This document shows positions 46,937-56,257 of a DNA stretch of 64,000 bases, in pieces; the stretch's first letter is position 1, and each line of letters starts with the position of its first letter. Origin of the DNA: Deferribacteraceae bacterium (GTDB lineage: Bacteria > Chrysiogenota > Deferribacteres > Deferribacterales > Deferrivibrionaceae); the NCBI GenBank assembly GCA_020054865.1, contig JAIHAR010000004.1, positions 30,864-94,863 of the forward strand, written 5' to 3'. A model generated the notes under the pieces. That model was not told the origin of the DNA and made no database searches. It saw only the letters and a program-made list of their open reading frames with translations. The position numbers and the translations under genes were made by a program.

Positions 46937-48448
46937 ATGAAAGGTTGTGAAGGTATTTGCAATATAACAATGTTTAATGAAGAAAGTTATAAGACTCTCT
47001 TCAATAATAAAAAAAATTATGAAGATGGACATGATGATAAAAAAGTAAAAAGTGTTTTAGAATACACAAAAACGAAAGAGTATATGGAGAAAAATTTCAG
47101 TAGGGAAGCTGTCGTCATAAACCCCCTTAAAGCCTGCCAGCCCCTTGGAGCATTCTATGCTGCTATAGGTTTTGAAAATACCCTTCCATATTTGCATGGT
47201 TCTCAGGGGTGTGCGGCATATTTCCGCTCGCACTTTTCAAGACATTTCAAAGAACCGTTTCCAGCGGTATCAGATTCAATGACTGAAGATGCAGCAGTTT
47301 TCGGAGGTCATAAAAATATATATGAGGGGCTCAAAAATAGTTACAAACTTTATAAGCCTGAAATAATAGGTATGTGCACATCCTGTATGGCTGAAGTAAT
47401 AGGGGATGACATATCATCATTTGTAAATAATGCAAAGTCACAGGGTGATATCCCTAAAGACGTTGATGTTGTAACTGCACATACACCTTCGTTTGTAGGT
47501 TCCCATATTACTGGATATGATAATATGCTTTACGAGTTTATCAAATATTTTGGAGATGAACTTTCGGCAAAGCATGAAAAGATAAACGTATTCTTAGGTT
47601 TTGACACTTACGTAGGAGATTTTACGGAGATTAAAAGAATATTTTCCCTATTTGGTGTGGAATATACTATTATCTCTGACCCTTCTGAGATGCTAAATTC
47701 TCCTGCAGATGGGAATTATAAAATGTTTCGTGGGGGTACAAAAATAGAAGAGCTGAAAAAAGCCCCTGGTGCAAAAGGAGCAATATTTTTGCAAACCTAT
47801 TCAATGTCAAAGACTATTCAGCACGTAAAAAATCAATGGGGACAGGTTGCAAGAATAATAAATCCAATAGGACTTAAAGGTTTTGATGACCTTTTGGTGG
47901 CTATTTCCGAGCTTACAGGTAAGGAAATTCCGGAAGAATTAAAGTCTGAAAGAGGTAAGTTTGTGGACGCTATAACCGATTCTTACTATCACGTTTATGG
48001 TAAAAGGTTTGCAGTCACAGGCGATCCTGATATTGCATATGGTCTTACAAGATTTATCCTTGAGCTTGGTGGTGAGCCTGTTCATATTTTGGTTACCAAT
48101 GCAAATAAGAAATTTACAAAAGAGATGAATAAACTTCTCGAAGAATTTTCAAAAGAGGATTCATGTAAAGTTTATCCAGAAAAGGACATGTGGCATCTGA
48201 GATCATTAATGTTTGTTGAACCGGTAGATTATCTTATTGGCAATACATTTACTAAACTTGTAGCCAGAGATACGGATACGCCTCTTATAAGAATAGGTTT
48301 TCCGATTTTTGATAGACACCACTTACATAGATATCCGGTGATTGGTTATCAAGGAGGGATAAACCTTTTAAACTGGATAGTTAATGGTATACTTGAAGAT
48401 ATAGACAATAAAACAAAAGATTCTTCCAATTTTGACATAGTAAGGTAA
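46937..48448 (+). CDS. nifK: Nitrogenase MoFe protein beta chain NifK
   Basis: A 503-residue beta subunit. P-cluster ligands are KACQPLGAFYA, HGSQGCAAYFRSHFSRHFKE and MCTSCMAEVIGDD. N-terminal extension and the end FPIFDRHHLHRYPVIGYQGG are those of group I/II Mo nitrogenases. It begins one base after the nifD stop. A strong hairpin separates it from nifT. Confidence 0.97.
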   Translation: MKGCEGICNITMFNEESYKTLFNNKKNYEDGHDDKKVKSVLEYTKTKEYMEKNFSREAVVINPLKACQPLGAFYAAIGFENTLPYLHGSQGCAAYFRSHFSRHFKEPFPAVSDSMTEDAAVFGGHKNIYEGLKNSYKLYKPEIIGMCTSCMAEVIGDDISSFVNNAKSQGDIPKDVDVVTAHTPSFVGSHITGYDNMLYEFIKYFGDELSAKHEKINVFLGFDTYVGDFTEIKRIFSLFGVEYTIISDPSEMLNSPADGNYKMFRGGTKIEELKKAPGAKGAIFLQTYSMSKTIQHVKNQWGQVARIINPIGLKGFDDLLVAISELTGKEIPEELKSERGKFVDAITDSYYHVYGKRFAVTGDPDIAYGLTRFILELGGEPVHILVTNANKKFTKEMNKLLEEFSKEDSCKVYPEKDMWHLRSLMFVEPVDYLIGNTFTKLVARDTDTPLIRIGFPIFDRHHLHRYPVIGYQGGINLLNWIVNGILEDIDNKTKDSSNFDIVR

Positions 48449-48450
48449 AC

Positions 48451-48468
48451 CGGGGGGCAATCCCCCCG
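48451..48468 (+). promoter_or_regulatory. Strong hairpin between nifK and nifT
   Basis: CGGGGGG, a four-base loop CAAT and CCCCCCG. The sequence after it (TTAATAATATTG) is not a real T tract, so it may act as an mRNA 3' stabiliser or leaky attenuator rather than a terminator. Confidence 0.7.
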
Positions 48469-48492
48469 TTAATAATATTGGGGGTATTAAAT

Positions 48493-48693
48493 ATGAAGGT
48501 TATAGTTAATTTTAAAGAAGGTCAGTATAGTGTATATGTTCCCAAAAAAGATATAGAGGCGAATGTTGTAAAGATTGAAAAAGAAGGTTTGTTTGGCGGT
48601 AAATTATATCTTGAAAATGGGATGACAGTTTATATTGAGCCTCAAAATGAAACTGTTGTTTTCCCGAAAACTTTTGATGCGAAAAAGTTGTAA
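48493..48693 (+). CDS. nifT: NifT/FixU family protein
   Basis: A 66-residue protein with the NifT pattern: KVIVNFKEGQYSVYVPKKDI, KIEKEGLFGGKLYLENGMTV and VFPKTFDAKKL. Its role in nitrogen fixation is unclear and dispensable in studied species. The ATG at 48493 matches the family start; an earlier ATG lies inside the GGGGG ribosome region. Convergent with modC. Confidence 0.88.
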   Translation: MKVIVNFKEGQYSVYVPKKDIEANVVKIEKEGLFGGKLYLENGMTVYIEPQNETVVFPKTFDAKKL

Positions 48694-48698
48694 CAGGT

Positions 48699-49505
48699 TC
48701 ATTTTTTTATGACTATCCTGGCAATAAATGTATTTTCGTCTATCTGCTCCAGATTATCATGAGAAATGATAGTATTTTCTAAAAAAATTTTTTTATTGTC
48801 GTCTGTAGCAATCAACTTAGAAGGTTCAAGATTAAAAGTTTCAGATGGTTTGCCATGACTTTTAATCTTCCCTTCGTCAATAATAATACATTTGTTACAA
48901 AGTTTAAAAATTTGTCTGACATCGTGGGATACAATAAATGTTTTTAGTTTAAGTAGCTTATGTATTTGCAACAATTCATCCTGAATTTTTTCGCCTATAT
49001 TTTTATCAAGTGCGCTAAATGGTTCATCCAGTAATAAAATTTTAGGTTTTCTAACAATAGCTCTTACAATTGCCACTCTTTGTTTTTGGCCTCCACTTAA
49101 ATTATCCGGGTATGAGTTTTTAAGGTTTTTCAAATTTACCATATCCAGAAAGTAATCTATCAATTTTTCATCGTAATTTTTTCCAATAGCATATTTGATA
49201 TTTTCTTTGACTGTCATATTTGGAAAAAGTGCATAGTCCTGAAAAACAAACCCAATGTTTCTCTTTTGTATGGGAATATTAATATTACGCTTGCTATCAA
49301 ACCATACATCACCTTTTACTGAGATAAACCCTTTGTCGGGTGTTGTTAGCCCCGCAATTATTCTAAGTAGTGTTGTTTTTCCTGAACCGCTTGGGCCATA
49401 AATAGCGGTAAAATCGTGTTTGTCGAGCTCCAGATCAACATCAAGTATAAAATTTCTCAATTTTTGTGTATAATGCTTTGTTACAGATATTTTTATCATT
49501 TTCAA
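48699..49505 (-). CDS. modC: Molybdate ABC transporter ATPase ModC
   Basis: A 268-residue ATPase. Walker A GPSGSGKTTLLRIIAGL, Q-loop FVFQDYALFPNMTVKEN, signature LSGGQKQRVAIVRAIV, Walker B ILLLDEPFSALD and H-loop IVSHDVRQIFK. It has a short C-terminal extension instead of a full TOBE/Mop domain, so molybdate feedback is not expected. It overlaps modB by 4 bases. Confidence 0.9.
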   Translation of the reverse strand: MKMIKISVTKHYTQKLRNFILDVDLELDKHDFTAIYGPSGSGKTTLLRIIAGLTTPDKGFISVKGDVWFDSKRNINIPIQKRNIGFVFQDYALFPNMTVKENIKYAIGKNYDEKLIDYFLDMVNLKNLKNSYPDNLSGGQKQRVAIVRAIVRKPKILLLDEPFSALDKNIGEKIQDELLQIHKLLKLKTFIVSHDVRQIFKLCNKCIIIDEGKIKSHGKPSETFNLEPSKLIATDDNKKIFLENTIISHDNLEQIDENTFIARIVIKK

Positions 49506-50191
49506 ATCCTGCTAATTCTTCTGTTTATAAAATATATTGTTAATAATAATGCAAATGATAATAAAAATAGGGTGATAGAATATTTGTGGGCCATAGTAAA
49601 ATTAAGAGATTCAAATTCATCGTAAATTGCGATACTTGCCACCTTTGTCTCATTGGGGATATTTCCGCCAACCATCAGTACGATACCAAACTCACCTATC
49701 GTATGTGCAAATGTTATTGCAGATGCAGAGATAATATTGTTTTTGATACATGGTATCTGAACCTTCAAAAATGTTGTAAGTCTGCTTTTGCCAAGTGAAT
49801 AGGAAGCTTCTTTGAGAGAAGCAGGCAACAGATTGATAGCATTGTATATTGGATTGATCATAAAAGGCAAAGAGAAAAATACCGAAGCAAGTACAATCCC
49901 TTCAAAAGTAAAAGCGAGACTGAAGTCGAAAGTTTCATTTAAGAGTTTGCCTAATTTACTTCTTGGGCTGAAAATAATCAGCAGATAAAATCCTATCACC
50001 GAAGGTGGCAAAACTATTGGTAGAGTAACCAGTGTTTCTATCAATGGCTTTAATTTTTTAAATGTTTTGTTTTCCTGGCAATCATTTGATAAGATGTAAA
50101 CTATTATTAATCCTATAACAAGAAGTATTGATGTGGTATAAAACGCAAGCTTAAAAGTAACAGTTAGTGTGCTAATAAATTCACTTTCCAT
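49502..50191 (-). CDS. modB: Molybdate ABC transporter permease ModB
   Basis: A 229-residue permease with about 5-6 membrane helices. The coupling region EASYSLGKSRLTTFLKVQIP and the ModB hallmark FAHTIGEFGIVLMVGGNIPN are both clear. It carries molybdate across the inner membrane for the adjacent Mo nitrogenase. It sits 3 bases after modA. Confidence 0.92.
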   Translation of the reverse strand: MESEFISTLTVTFKLAFYTTSILLVIGLIIVYILSNDCQENKTFKKLKPLIETLVTLPIVLPPSVIGFYLLIIFSPRSKLGKLLNETFDFSLAFTFEGIVLASVFFSLPFMINPIYNAINLLPASLKEASYSLGKSRLTTFLKVQIPCIKNNIISASAITFAHTIGEFGIVLMVGGNIPNETKVASIAIYDEFESLNFTMAHKYSITLFLLSFALLLTIYFINRRISRI

Positions 50192-50194
50192 TGT

Positions 50195-50929
50195 TTAACC
50201 CCCATTTACATCAAAACCCTGAGAAACAAGAATTTTTTTTACTTTGCCGGATTTTATAAAGTCATATATTTTTTTTGCTTCGAGGTTTTCTTCGCCGTAA
50301 ATTGTTAAAATCATTGCCTGTTTTATTGGCGAATAATGATTTTTGTCCAATTTAAGTAATTTATTTTTAAATTCCGGTTCGTTTGCCACAAGAGGGTATG
50401 CCACAAACGCCACATCAGCGTTTTCTGTTTTTATATACTGTACTACCTGAATCAGATCCTGGCCGGTAACAATTTTATCTTTAATATTATCATACAAACC
50501 GGTATTTTTCATATATTCCATTGCTGCAATACCGTATGGGGCAAGCTTTGGGTTTGCTATTGCAATGGTTTTTGCTTTCAGGAGATAATCTATTGATTTG
50601 TTATGTTCACTTTTAAAAAGTAGTGCTAATGCACCTTCAGCGTAAATCTCACCTGACCTTTTGGAAAGTCTGTTTTTATAAACTTCTTCAGGGTATTTTT
50701 CATCAGCAGATATAAAAATATCATATTTTGCGCCATTTAACAGCTGAAAAAAACCTTTGCCGGAACTGCCGTATATCGCTTGAATCTCGATATTTTTGTT
50801 GTTTTTTTTATATTCGTCCAATATTAACTTAAACGAGTTTTTCATACTTCCGGCAATATAAATTTTTACTGTTTCTGCAAAACTGGTCAAAGAAATGGTA
50901 AATGCCACAAAAAATAACAAAAGCTTCAT
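50195..50929 (-). CDS. modA: Molybdate-binding periplasmic protein ModA
   Basis: A 244-residue binding protein with signal peptide (residues 1-18, FTISLTSFA). Mature motifs VKIYIAGSMKNSFKLILDEY, IYGSSGKGFFQLLNGAKYDI, FISADEKYPEEVYKN and NPKLAPYGIAAMEYM fit the ModA family (Ser ligands of the oxyanion). Its promoter region carries a -24/-12 element. First gene of modABC. Confidence 0.92.
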   Translation of the reverse strand: MKLLLFFVAFTISLTSFAETVKIYIAGSMKNSFKLILDEYKKNNKNIEIQAIYGSSGKGFFQLLNGAKYDIFISADEKYPEEVYKNRLSKRSGEIYAEGALALLFKSEHNKSIDYLLKAKTIAIANPKLAPYGIAAMEYMKNTGLYDNIKDKIVTGQDLIQVVQYIKTENADVAFVAYPLVANEPEFKNKLLKLDKNHYSPIKQAMILTIYGEENLEAKKIYDFIKSGKVKKILVSQGFDVNGG

Positions 50930-50955
50930 ATTTTCCCCCTTTTTTTAAAATAATA

Positions 50956-50971
50956 CGCAAAAATTGTGCCT
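50956..50971 (-). promoter_or_regulatory. Sigma-54 promoter of modABC
   Basis: On the minus strand AGGCACAATTTTTGCG, GG-N10-GC with CAC after GG as in the consensus, 27 bases upstream of the modA start. No perfect TGT-N10-ACA site was found upstream. Confidence 0.7.
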
Positions 50972-51074
50972 GATAATTAAAAGGTATTTTTGTAAAAAAC
51001 ATTTCAAACTTTACAATTATTACAAAAATATGATTTAACCTTGAAGTTTTCTAAATAAACCATATCTTGGCAGT

Positions 51075-52094
51075 ATGAAAAAGATAATATTTTTGACAAT
51101 AACAATTTTTATATTTTCGGGGTTGGCTATGGCTAAAGTTTATGAAAAGGCTACTTTTGCAGGTGGTTGTTTTTGGTGTATTGAAGAGGCATTTGAAAAA
51201 ATTGATGGAGTAATCGAGGCAGTTTCAGGTTATACGGGTGGGCATGTTGAAAATCCTACATATAGAGATGTGTCAAGTGGATACACCGGTCATTTTGAGG
51301 CAGTCGAAGTTACGTATGACCCTCTAAAAGTTAGTTATGAAGACTTATTGAATGTATTTTGGCAAAATGTAGATCCTACGGATGACGGCGGTCAATTTGT
51401 AGACAGAGGTAGTCAATATCATACTGCAATATTTTATCATAACGATACTCAAAAAAGACTTGCAGAAGAATCAAAGAACAGAATTGCAAATTCCGGTAGA
51501 TTTGACAAACCGATAGCAACCCAGATACTTGAAGCAAAAAAGTTTTATAAAGCTGAAGATTATCACCAGGATTATTATAAAAAAGATAAATTCAACTACA
51601 AAATGTATAAGCTTAATTCAGGCAGGATGACATATTTAAATAAAGTGTGGAAAAATGACAAAGAGAAAAAGGAAGAGCTTAAAAAGAGATTGACTCCATT
51701 GCAATATAAAGTAACCCAGGAAAATAGCACTGAGCCTCCGTTTAATAATGAATATTGGAACAATAAAAAAGCCGGTATTTATGTTGACGTAGTTTCAGGT
51801 GAACCCCTTTTTAGTTCGACCGATAAGTTTGACTCAGGCACAGGTTGGCCAAGCTTTACTAAGCCTATTACTGATGATGCAGTCTATACAAAAGAAGATA
51901 TAAGCTTTTTTATGGTAAGAAATGAAGTTAGAAGTAAAAAAGCCGATTCCCATTTGGGGCATGTATTTACTGATGGTCCAGAGCCAACTGGCTTAAGGTA
52001 TTGTATAAATTCTGCAGCATTAAGATTTATACCGGTTGAAGATATGGAAAAAGAAGGTTATGGAGAATATCTTTATCTCTTTAATCAAAAATAA
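51075..52094 (+). CDS. msrAB: Secreted MsrA-MsrB methionine sulfoxide reductase
   Basis: A 339-residue fusion. Signal peptide (residues 1-20, ending GLAMA), MsrA domain (about 24-175; catalytic [25 protein letters not shown]) and MsrB domain (about 195-335; [25 protein letters not shown], catalytic Cys in [11 protein letters not shown]). It repairs both epimers of oxidised methionine in the periplasm. The usual zinc CxxC pairs of many MsrB proteins are absent. Confidence 0.95.
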   Translation: MKKIIFLTITIFIFSGLAMAKVYEKATFAGGCFWCIEEAFEKIDGVIEAVSGYTGGHVENPTYRDVSSGYTGHFEAVEVTYDPLKVSYEDLLNVFWQNVDPTDDGGQFVDRGSQYHTAIFYHNDTQKRLAEESKNRIANSGRFDKPIATQILEAKKFYKAEDYHQDYYKKDKFNYKMYKLNSGRMTYLNKVWKNDKEKKEELKKRLTPLQYKVTQENSTEPPFNNEYWNNKKAGIYVDVVSGEPLFSSTDKFDSGTGWPSFTKPITDDAVYTKEDISFFMVRNEVRSKKADSHLGHVFTDGPEPTGLRYCINSAALRFIPVEDMEKEGYGEYLYLFNQK

Positions 52095-52178
52095 ATGCTT
52101 GCTTTCAGTTGACTGATCTAAACAAAATTAAATAACTGCACACTATTTATCATTGACTTTTTTCTCAAAATGAGTAAA

Positions 52179-52194
52179 TGTCGACAATCGACAA
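52179..52194. repeat. TCGACAA tandem/palindrome before aminotransferase
   Basis: TGTCGACA overlapping a direct TCGACAA-TCGACAA repeat, immediately before the ribosome site of the aminotransferase and after a TTGACT -35-like element (52153). It looks like an operator. Confidence 0.4.
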
Positions 52195-52211
52195 TTTGAA
52201 AGGAGATTACA

Positions 52212-53498
52212 ATGGGGCTATCAAACATCAATCTTAATTTAAATGTAAGAGGTTTGCCAGTATCGGCAACTCTTGATATCAATGAAAAGAGTAATAGACT
52301 CTTGGCAGAAGGGAAGCAGATTTATAAATTTGGTCTGGGTCAATCACCATTTCCCGTTCCTCAGGTAGTTGTAAATGAACTTAGAAACAATGCTCATCAG
52401 AAAGACTACCTACCCGTGAGAGGTTTTCAACCGCTAAGGGATGCGATAGCATCTTATCTAAACAAAAGTCACAATTTGAATTTTTCTGGCGAGGACATAA
52501 TTGTTGGGCCTGGTTCAAAAGAACTTATGTTTATTATTCAGCTTGTATATTACGGCGACCTCTTGATACCAACACCGAGCTGGGTTTCGTATGCCCCTCA
52601 GGCTGAGATTATCGGCAGGCATGTATACTGGATTAAGACTTCAGAAGACAATAAATGGCTCCTTACAGCTGAAGAATTAGATAGATTTTGCAAGGATGAC
52701 CCCACAAGACCAAGGCTTCTGATTTTAAATTATCCCAATAATCCCACCGGGCTTACTTATACAAAGGATGAACTTAAGTCAATTGCGGATGTCGCCAAAA
52801 AGTATAACCTTATTATCCTCTCAGATGAGATCTATGGCGAGACGCATCATGATGGCAATCATTACTCCATCGCAAAGTTTTACCCTGAAGGCACAATTAT
52901 AAGCACGGGACTCAGTAAATGGTGTGGCGCCGGTGGGTGGCGTCTTGGTACGTTTGCATTTCCAAAAAATTTAAGATGGCTTCTTGATGCAATGGCCGTG
53001 GTGGCAAGCGAAACATTTACTTCAACATCAGCGCCTATTCAATACGCAGCGGTTAGAGCGTTTCAGGGAGGTATTGAAATTGAAAGATATTTGTGGAACT
53101 CAAGAAGGATTTTAAAGGCACTTGGTAACTATATGTATGAAAAGTTTGTTGAGACCGGTATATCTGTTGATAGGCCGGAAGGTGCTTTTTATATGTTTCC
53201 AAGTTTTAAAAATTTTAGAGATAAATTACTGTCAAAATCTATTGATACAAGCGCCAAAATGTGTACAACAATACTTGAAGAGACCGGAGTGGCTATTCTG
53301 CCTGGTTCAGCTTTTGGTAGACCTACTGATGAATTTACTGCACGACTTGCCTACGTGGATTTTGATGGAGCCAGGGCGATAGCTTCTGCAGAAGTTATGG
53401 CAAAGGATAAGGAGCTTGACATCGAATTTCTCGAAAGAAATTGTGAAAAAGTACTTATTGCAACCGAAAAGATTTGCGACTGGTTTAAAAGTCTTTAG
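52212..53498 (+). CDS. Class I/II PLP aminotransferase
   Basis: A 428-residue protein of the aspartate aminotransferase family (fold type I). Motifs: GPGSKELMFIIQ, LILNYPNNPTGLTYT, LSDEIYGETHHDG, and PLP Schiff-base Lys in STGLSKWCGAGGWRLG; also RLAYVDFDG near the end. The amino-acid specificity cannot be read. Ribosome site AAGGAG. Its stop overlaps by 4 bases the stop of convergent rlpA. Confidence 0.9.
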   Translation: MGLSNINLNLNVRGLPVSATLDINEKSNRLLAEGKQIYKFGLGQSPFPVPQVVVNELRNNAHQKDYLPVRGFQPLRDAIASYLNKSHNLNFSGEDIIVGPGSKELMFIIQLVYYGDLLIPTPSWVSYAPQAEIIGRHVYWIKTSEDNKWLLTAEELDRFCKDDPTRPRLLILNYPNNPTGLTYTKDELKSIADVAKKYNLIILSDEIYGETHHDGNHYSIAKFYPEGTIISTGLSKWCGAGGWRLGTFAFPKNLRWLLDAMAVVASETFTSTSAPIQYAAVRAFQGGIEIERYLWNSRRILKALGNYMYEKFVETGISVDRPEGAFYMFPSFKNFRDKLLSKSIDTSAKMCTTILEETGVAILPGSAFGRPTDEFTARLAYVDFDGARAIASAEVMAKDKELDIEFLERNCEKVLIATEKICDWFKSL

Positions 53499-54226
53499 TC
53501 GGCAACGATAAATGCTTGAGGATACTTGTAAGAAATTTTTCTTAAAGTGTCCTCAGCTTTCTTTCTGCTTTCGAACTTTCCAACCCAAACTCTGTAAAAA
53601 TAGTCATTTTTTACAAATACTTTTTTTATGATTGCACTATCAAAATTGTTTTTAGCCCTAATAGCGTATTCATAATTTTTGAAAGAGCCTATCTGAATGT
53701 AAAAATTGCCATTGTCAAGATTTATAGACTTTCCGTGGTAAACGTAAGTCTCAGGGTTTTCACTGAGCAGTTCAATTTTCACTTTTGCAAGCCCTTTACC
53801 TGCAAAGCCTAATTCTTCAGCCCCCTTGTATGATAAATCGATAATTCTCCCTTTTACAAAAGGTCCTCTGTCATTTATCCTGACTACAACTTCTTTTCCA
53901 TTTTCAAGATTTTTTACCAATACCATTGAACCAAGTGGCAAGGTTTTGTGTGCCGCTGTGAGGTCAAACATATCAAATTTTTCTCCTGTAGCTGTTAATT
54001 TTCCATGCTCTTCCTTGCCATACCATGACGCAAGACCATACTGCTCAAATTCTTTAACACTTTTAAGCGGATAATATTTTATACCCCTAATGATATATGG
54101 CTTTCCATATACTGCTTCAGAATATGAGCTTTTGGGGGGCACTTTTTGTAATTTTGTCCCACAAGCAAAAATGTTAAGCAGAAGAAACAGGAGTAGAAAT
54201 GCTTTTATAAATTTTGATAAGTTCAT
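53495..54226 (-). CDS. rlpA: RlpA-like septal lipoprotein with SPOR domain
   Basis: A 243-residue lipoprotein: lipobox LNIFAC (Cys22), double-psi beta-barrel RlpA domain (about 60-155, YGLASWYGKEEHGKLTATGE, DLTAAHKTLPLGSMVLVKN, RINDRGPFVKGRIIDLS) and C-terminal SPOR domain (about 168-243, GNFYIQIGSFKNYEYAIRAK). RlpA cleaves denuded glycan strands at the septum, to which SPOR domains target it. It overlaps mnmH by 53 bases. Confidence 0.93.
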   Translation of the reverse strand: MNLSKFIKAFLLLFLLLNIFACGTKLQKVPPKSSYSEAVYGKPYIIRGIKYYPLKSVKEFEQYGLASWYGKEEHGKLTATGEKFDMFDLTAAHKTLPLGSMVLVKNLENGKEVVVRINDRGPFVKGRIIDLSYKGAEELGFAGKGLAKVKIELLSENPETYVYHGKSINLDNGNFYIQIGSFKNYEYAIRAKNNFDSAIIKKVFVKNDYFYRVWVGKFESRKKAEDTLRKISYKYPQAFIVAD

Positions 54227-55235
54227 CCACAGTATCCTCTAAACTTTTTAAAGTGATATTATAATCAAATCCATCGCCCAACCCCTTTTTATATAAAGGG
54301 TCATAATAATAAAGCATTATTTGCCTGGTAAATTCCCGGAAATTCTTTTTATGTAAAAGATATCTCAAATTCTCAAAAAAGTCTTTGCTGACATAATGTT
54401 TTATATTTTCAAGACAGCTTAGGATTTCATTTTCATAAAGCTCCGGTTTGTAGGATTTTATTGCAAAATCAATTCTGAAATCAATGTCTGCATCAATCAA
54501 TATTTTAATTGAACTTTTTATTTTTTGAAAAATGGTTTTTGGTACTGTTATTTTACCTATCTTACTACTTTCCCCTTCAGTAAAATAAATATTGCTTTTC
54601 CCTTTATAAATATCAAAAAAAAGCTCACTTTCAAACTTTTTTTGAGTAATCTGAGGATATTCTGCCTCACCTATGTGTCCAAATACAGAGCCTTTGTGCC
54701 TTGCATATTTTTCCAGGTTTAATACCGGAAGACCTTTTTGTCTTAGCAGTTCAAGAAGCTCGGTTTTGCCTGAGCAGGTAGGTCCGAATAATGTTATAAA
54801 TTTTATATTTTTATCAATATGTTCAAGGTAGTTTATTACATATTTTCGATATGACTTGTATCCGCCGTTCAATTTCGATGCGGTAATTCCCGCAAGTCTT
54901 GCAAAGCTTACGGAAGCTTCACTTCTTAATCCGCCCCTCCAGCAATATATTATTACAGGTTTTCTTTTTTCGTACACTTGTTGTATTTGCCTGATAAATT
55001 GGGGCAGTTTTGGGGAAACAATATCAACCCCTCTAAGTTTTGCCTTTTCGGGTCCTTCATGTTTATAAATAATTCCAATTTCTTTTCTTTCCCGGTCATC
55101 CAGTAATGGTATGTTAACAGCAGATGGTATATGGTCTTGAATGTATTCCGAAGGGGATCTTACATCAATAATACTAAAATTTTCGATCCCAGCTTCAATT
55201 ACTTCTTCTATTGTCAAGTTACCTTTAATTCCCAT
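54174..55235 (-). CDS. mnmH: tRNA 2-selenouridine/geranyl-2-thiouridine synthase
   Basis: A 353-residue MnmH (SelU/YbbB). Rhodanese domain (1-130) with the catalytic Cys in IIYCWRGGLRSEASV; P-loop kinase-like domain (about 140-345) with TLFGPTCSGKTELLELL. It replaces sulfur with selenium at the wobble uridine of some tRNAs. It indicates selenium use, though selD is not in the window. Its start overlaps the LysR gene stop (TAATG), suggesting coupling. Confidence 0.93.
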   Translation of the reverse strand: MGIKGNLTIEEVIEAGIENFSIIDVRSPSEYIQDHIPSAVNIPLLDDRERKEIGIIYKHEGPEKAKLRGVDIVSPKLPQFIRQIQQVYEKRKPVIIYCWRGGLRSEASVSFARLAGITASKLNGGYKSYRKYVINYLEHIDKNIKFITLFGPTCSGKTELLELLRQKGLPVLNLEKYARHKGSVFGHIGEAEYPQITQKKFESELFFDIYKGKSNIYFTEGESSKIGKITVPKTIFQKIKSSIKILIDADIDFRIDFAIKSYKPELYENEILSCLENIKHYVSKDFFENLRYLLHKKNFREFTRQIMLYYYDPLYKKGLGDGFDYNITLKSLEDTVDELIKIYKSISTPVSSA

Positions 55236-56128
55236 TAAATTCGTTCTTTAAATGCAAAGTCTATAAACTGTTTTAGAAGCTTTTTGTTGGACTTTTTCTT
55301 ACTATATACCAGGAAAATGTCTTTTTCCACCATGAGGTCGGTGATGGTTACCCCTTTTATTTCGCCTGAGCACACCTCTTTTTGTATAGCCATTTCACTT
55401 ATAAAACCTATTCCGAGTTTACTTTTGATCCCCTGTATCACTGCATGAGTAGTCCTGAAGGTTGCTACAGAGTTTAGGCTTTCAAAATCATACCCTTTTT
55501 GCTTCAAAGCAAGCTCAACTGCAGCCCGTGTACCAGAGCCGATATCCCTTACAATAAACGGCTCATTCATTATTTCATCCAGAAAAATACTGTCGCGGGT
55601 ATAAAAGGGATGCCCCTGATAAACACCAAGAACAATTTTATCTTTAATAAATAATCTGTAATCCAGGTCTTTTTTAGGAATTTTTCTTGTTACAAGGGCA
55701 AGGTCAAGGACACCATCTGCAACCCTTTGAACCATTGTTTGTGAGTTTCCAACATCAAAGTTAAAGTATGTTTTTGGAAACTCTTTTTTAAACTCACTTA
55801 ATAGCTTAGGGATAACTATTTCTGAGATAATAGTACTTGAACCTATTCTGAGACTTCCGCTTACTTCATTTAAAAATTCTTTTACAGCCTCATGAGACCT
55901 TTCTCTTAAATCTATCATATCAACTGCATATGGAAAAAGTACCTGCCCAACTTCGGTAAGAACAACTTCTTTGGAAAGTCTGTCAAATAGCTTTACATTC
56001 AATTCTTCTTCAAGGGTATTAATATGAGTTGATATGGTAGGCTGACTCAAAAGCAGTTTTTCAGCCGCTTTGGAAAAAGATTTATATTTTGCTACATACA
56101 CAAAGGCTTCAATCTGTTTAAAATCCAT
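55235..56128 (-). CDS. LysR-type regulator beside mnmH
   Basis: A 297-residue LysR protein. HTH at 1-60 (FKQIEAFVYVAKYKSFSKAA, LLLSQPTISTHINTLEEELN), then the two-lobe effector domain (SGSLRIGSSTIISEIVIPKL; IVRDIGSGTRAAVELALKQK). It resembles the LysR members found with selenium-metabolism genes, and mnmH is coupled downstream, so control of selenium or sulfur handling is likely but not shown. Confidence 0.85.
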   Translation of the reverse strand: MDFKQIEAFVYVAKYKSFSKAAEKLLLSQPTISTHINTLEEELNVKLFDRLSKEVVLTEVGQVLFPYAVDMIDLRERSHEAVKEFLNEVSGSLRIGSSTIISEIVIPKLLSEFKKEFPKTYFNFDVGNSQTMVQRVADGVLDLALVTRKIPKKDLDYRLFIKDKIVLGVYQGHPFYTRDSIFLDEIMNEPFIVRDIGSGTRAAVELALKQKGYDFESLNSVATFRTTHAVIQGIKSKLGIGFISEMAIQKEVCSGEIKGVTITDLMVEKDIFLVYSKKKSNKKLLKQFIDFAFKERI

Positions 56129-56220
56129 AAATGCCCCCTTTTAAATGAAGGATATATTATATTATTGAAAAAATCAATAATTGAGTTGTGAGTTTAATTT
56201 TAAACATAATATAAAGTATT

Positions 56221-56252
56221 TGGCTGGCCGTGATATAAAAAATGACCAGCCA
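56221..56252 (-). terminator. Hairpin after pepA
   Basis: TGGCTGG and CCAGCCA form a 7-base stem, 6 bases beyond the pepA stop on the minus strand; the following T content is only moderate. Confidence 0.5.
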
Positions 56253-56257
56253 GATTG

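Noticed and set aside
45490..48448. Alternative (V- or Fe-only) nitrogenase
   Set aside because: No anfG/vnfG delta subunit between the two large genes, and nifV, nifEN and modABC accompany a molybdenum type.
51000..51030. NifA site upstream of modA
   Set aside because: Several TTACA and TGTAA half sites exist, but none at TGT-N10-ACA spacing.
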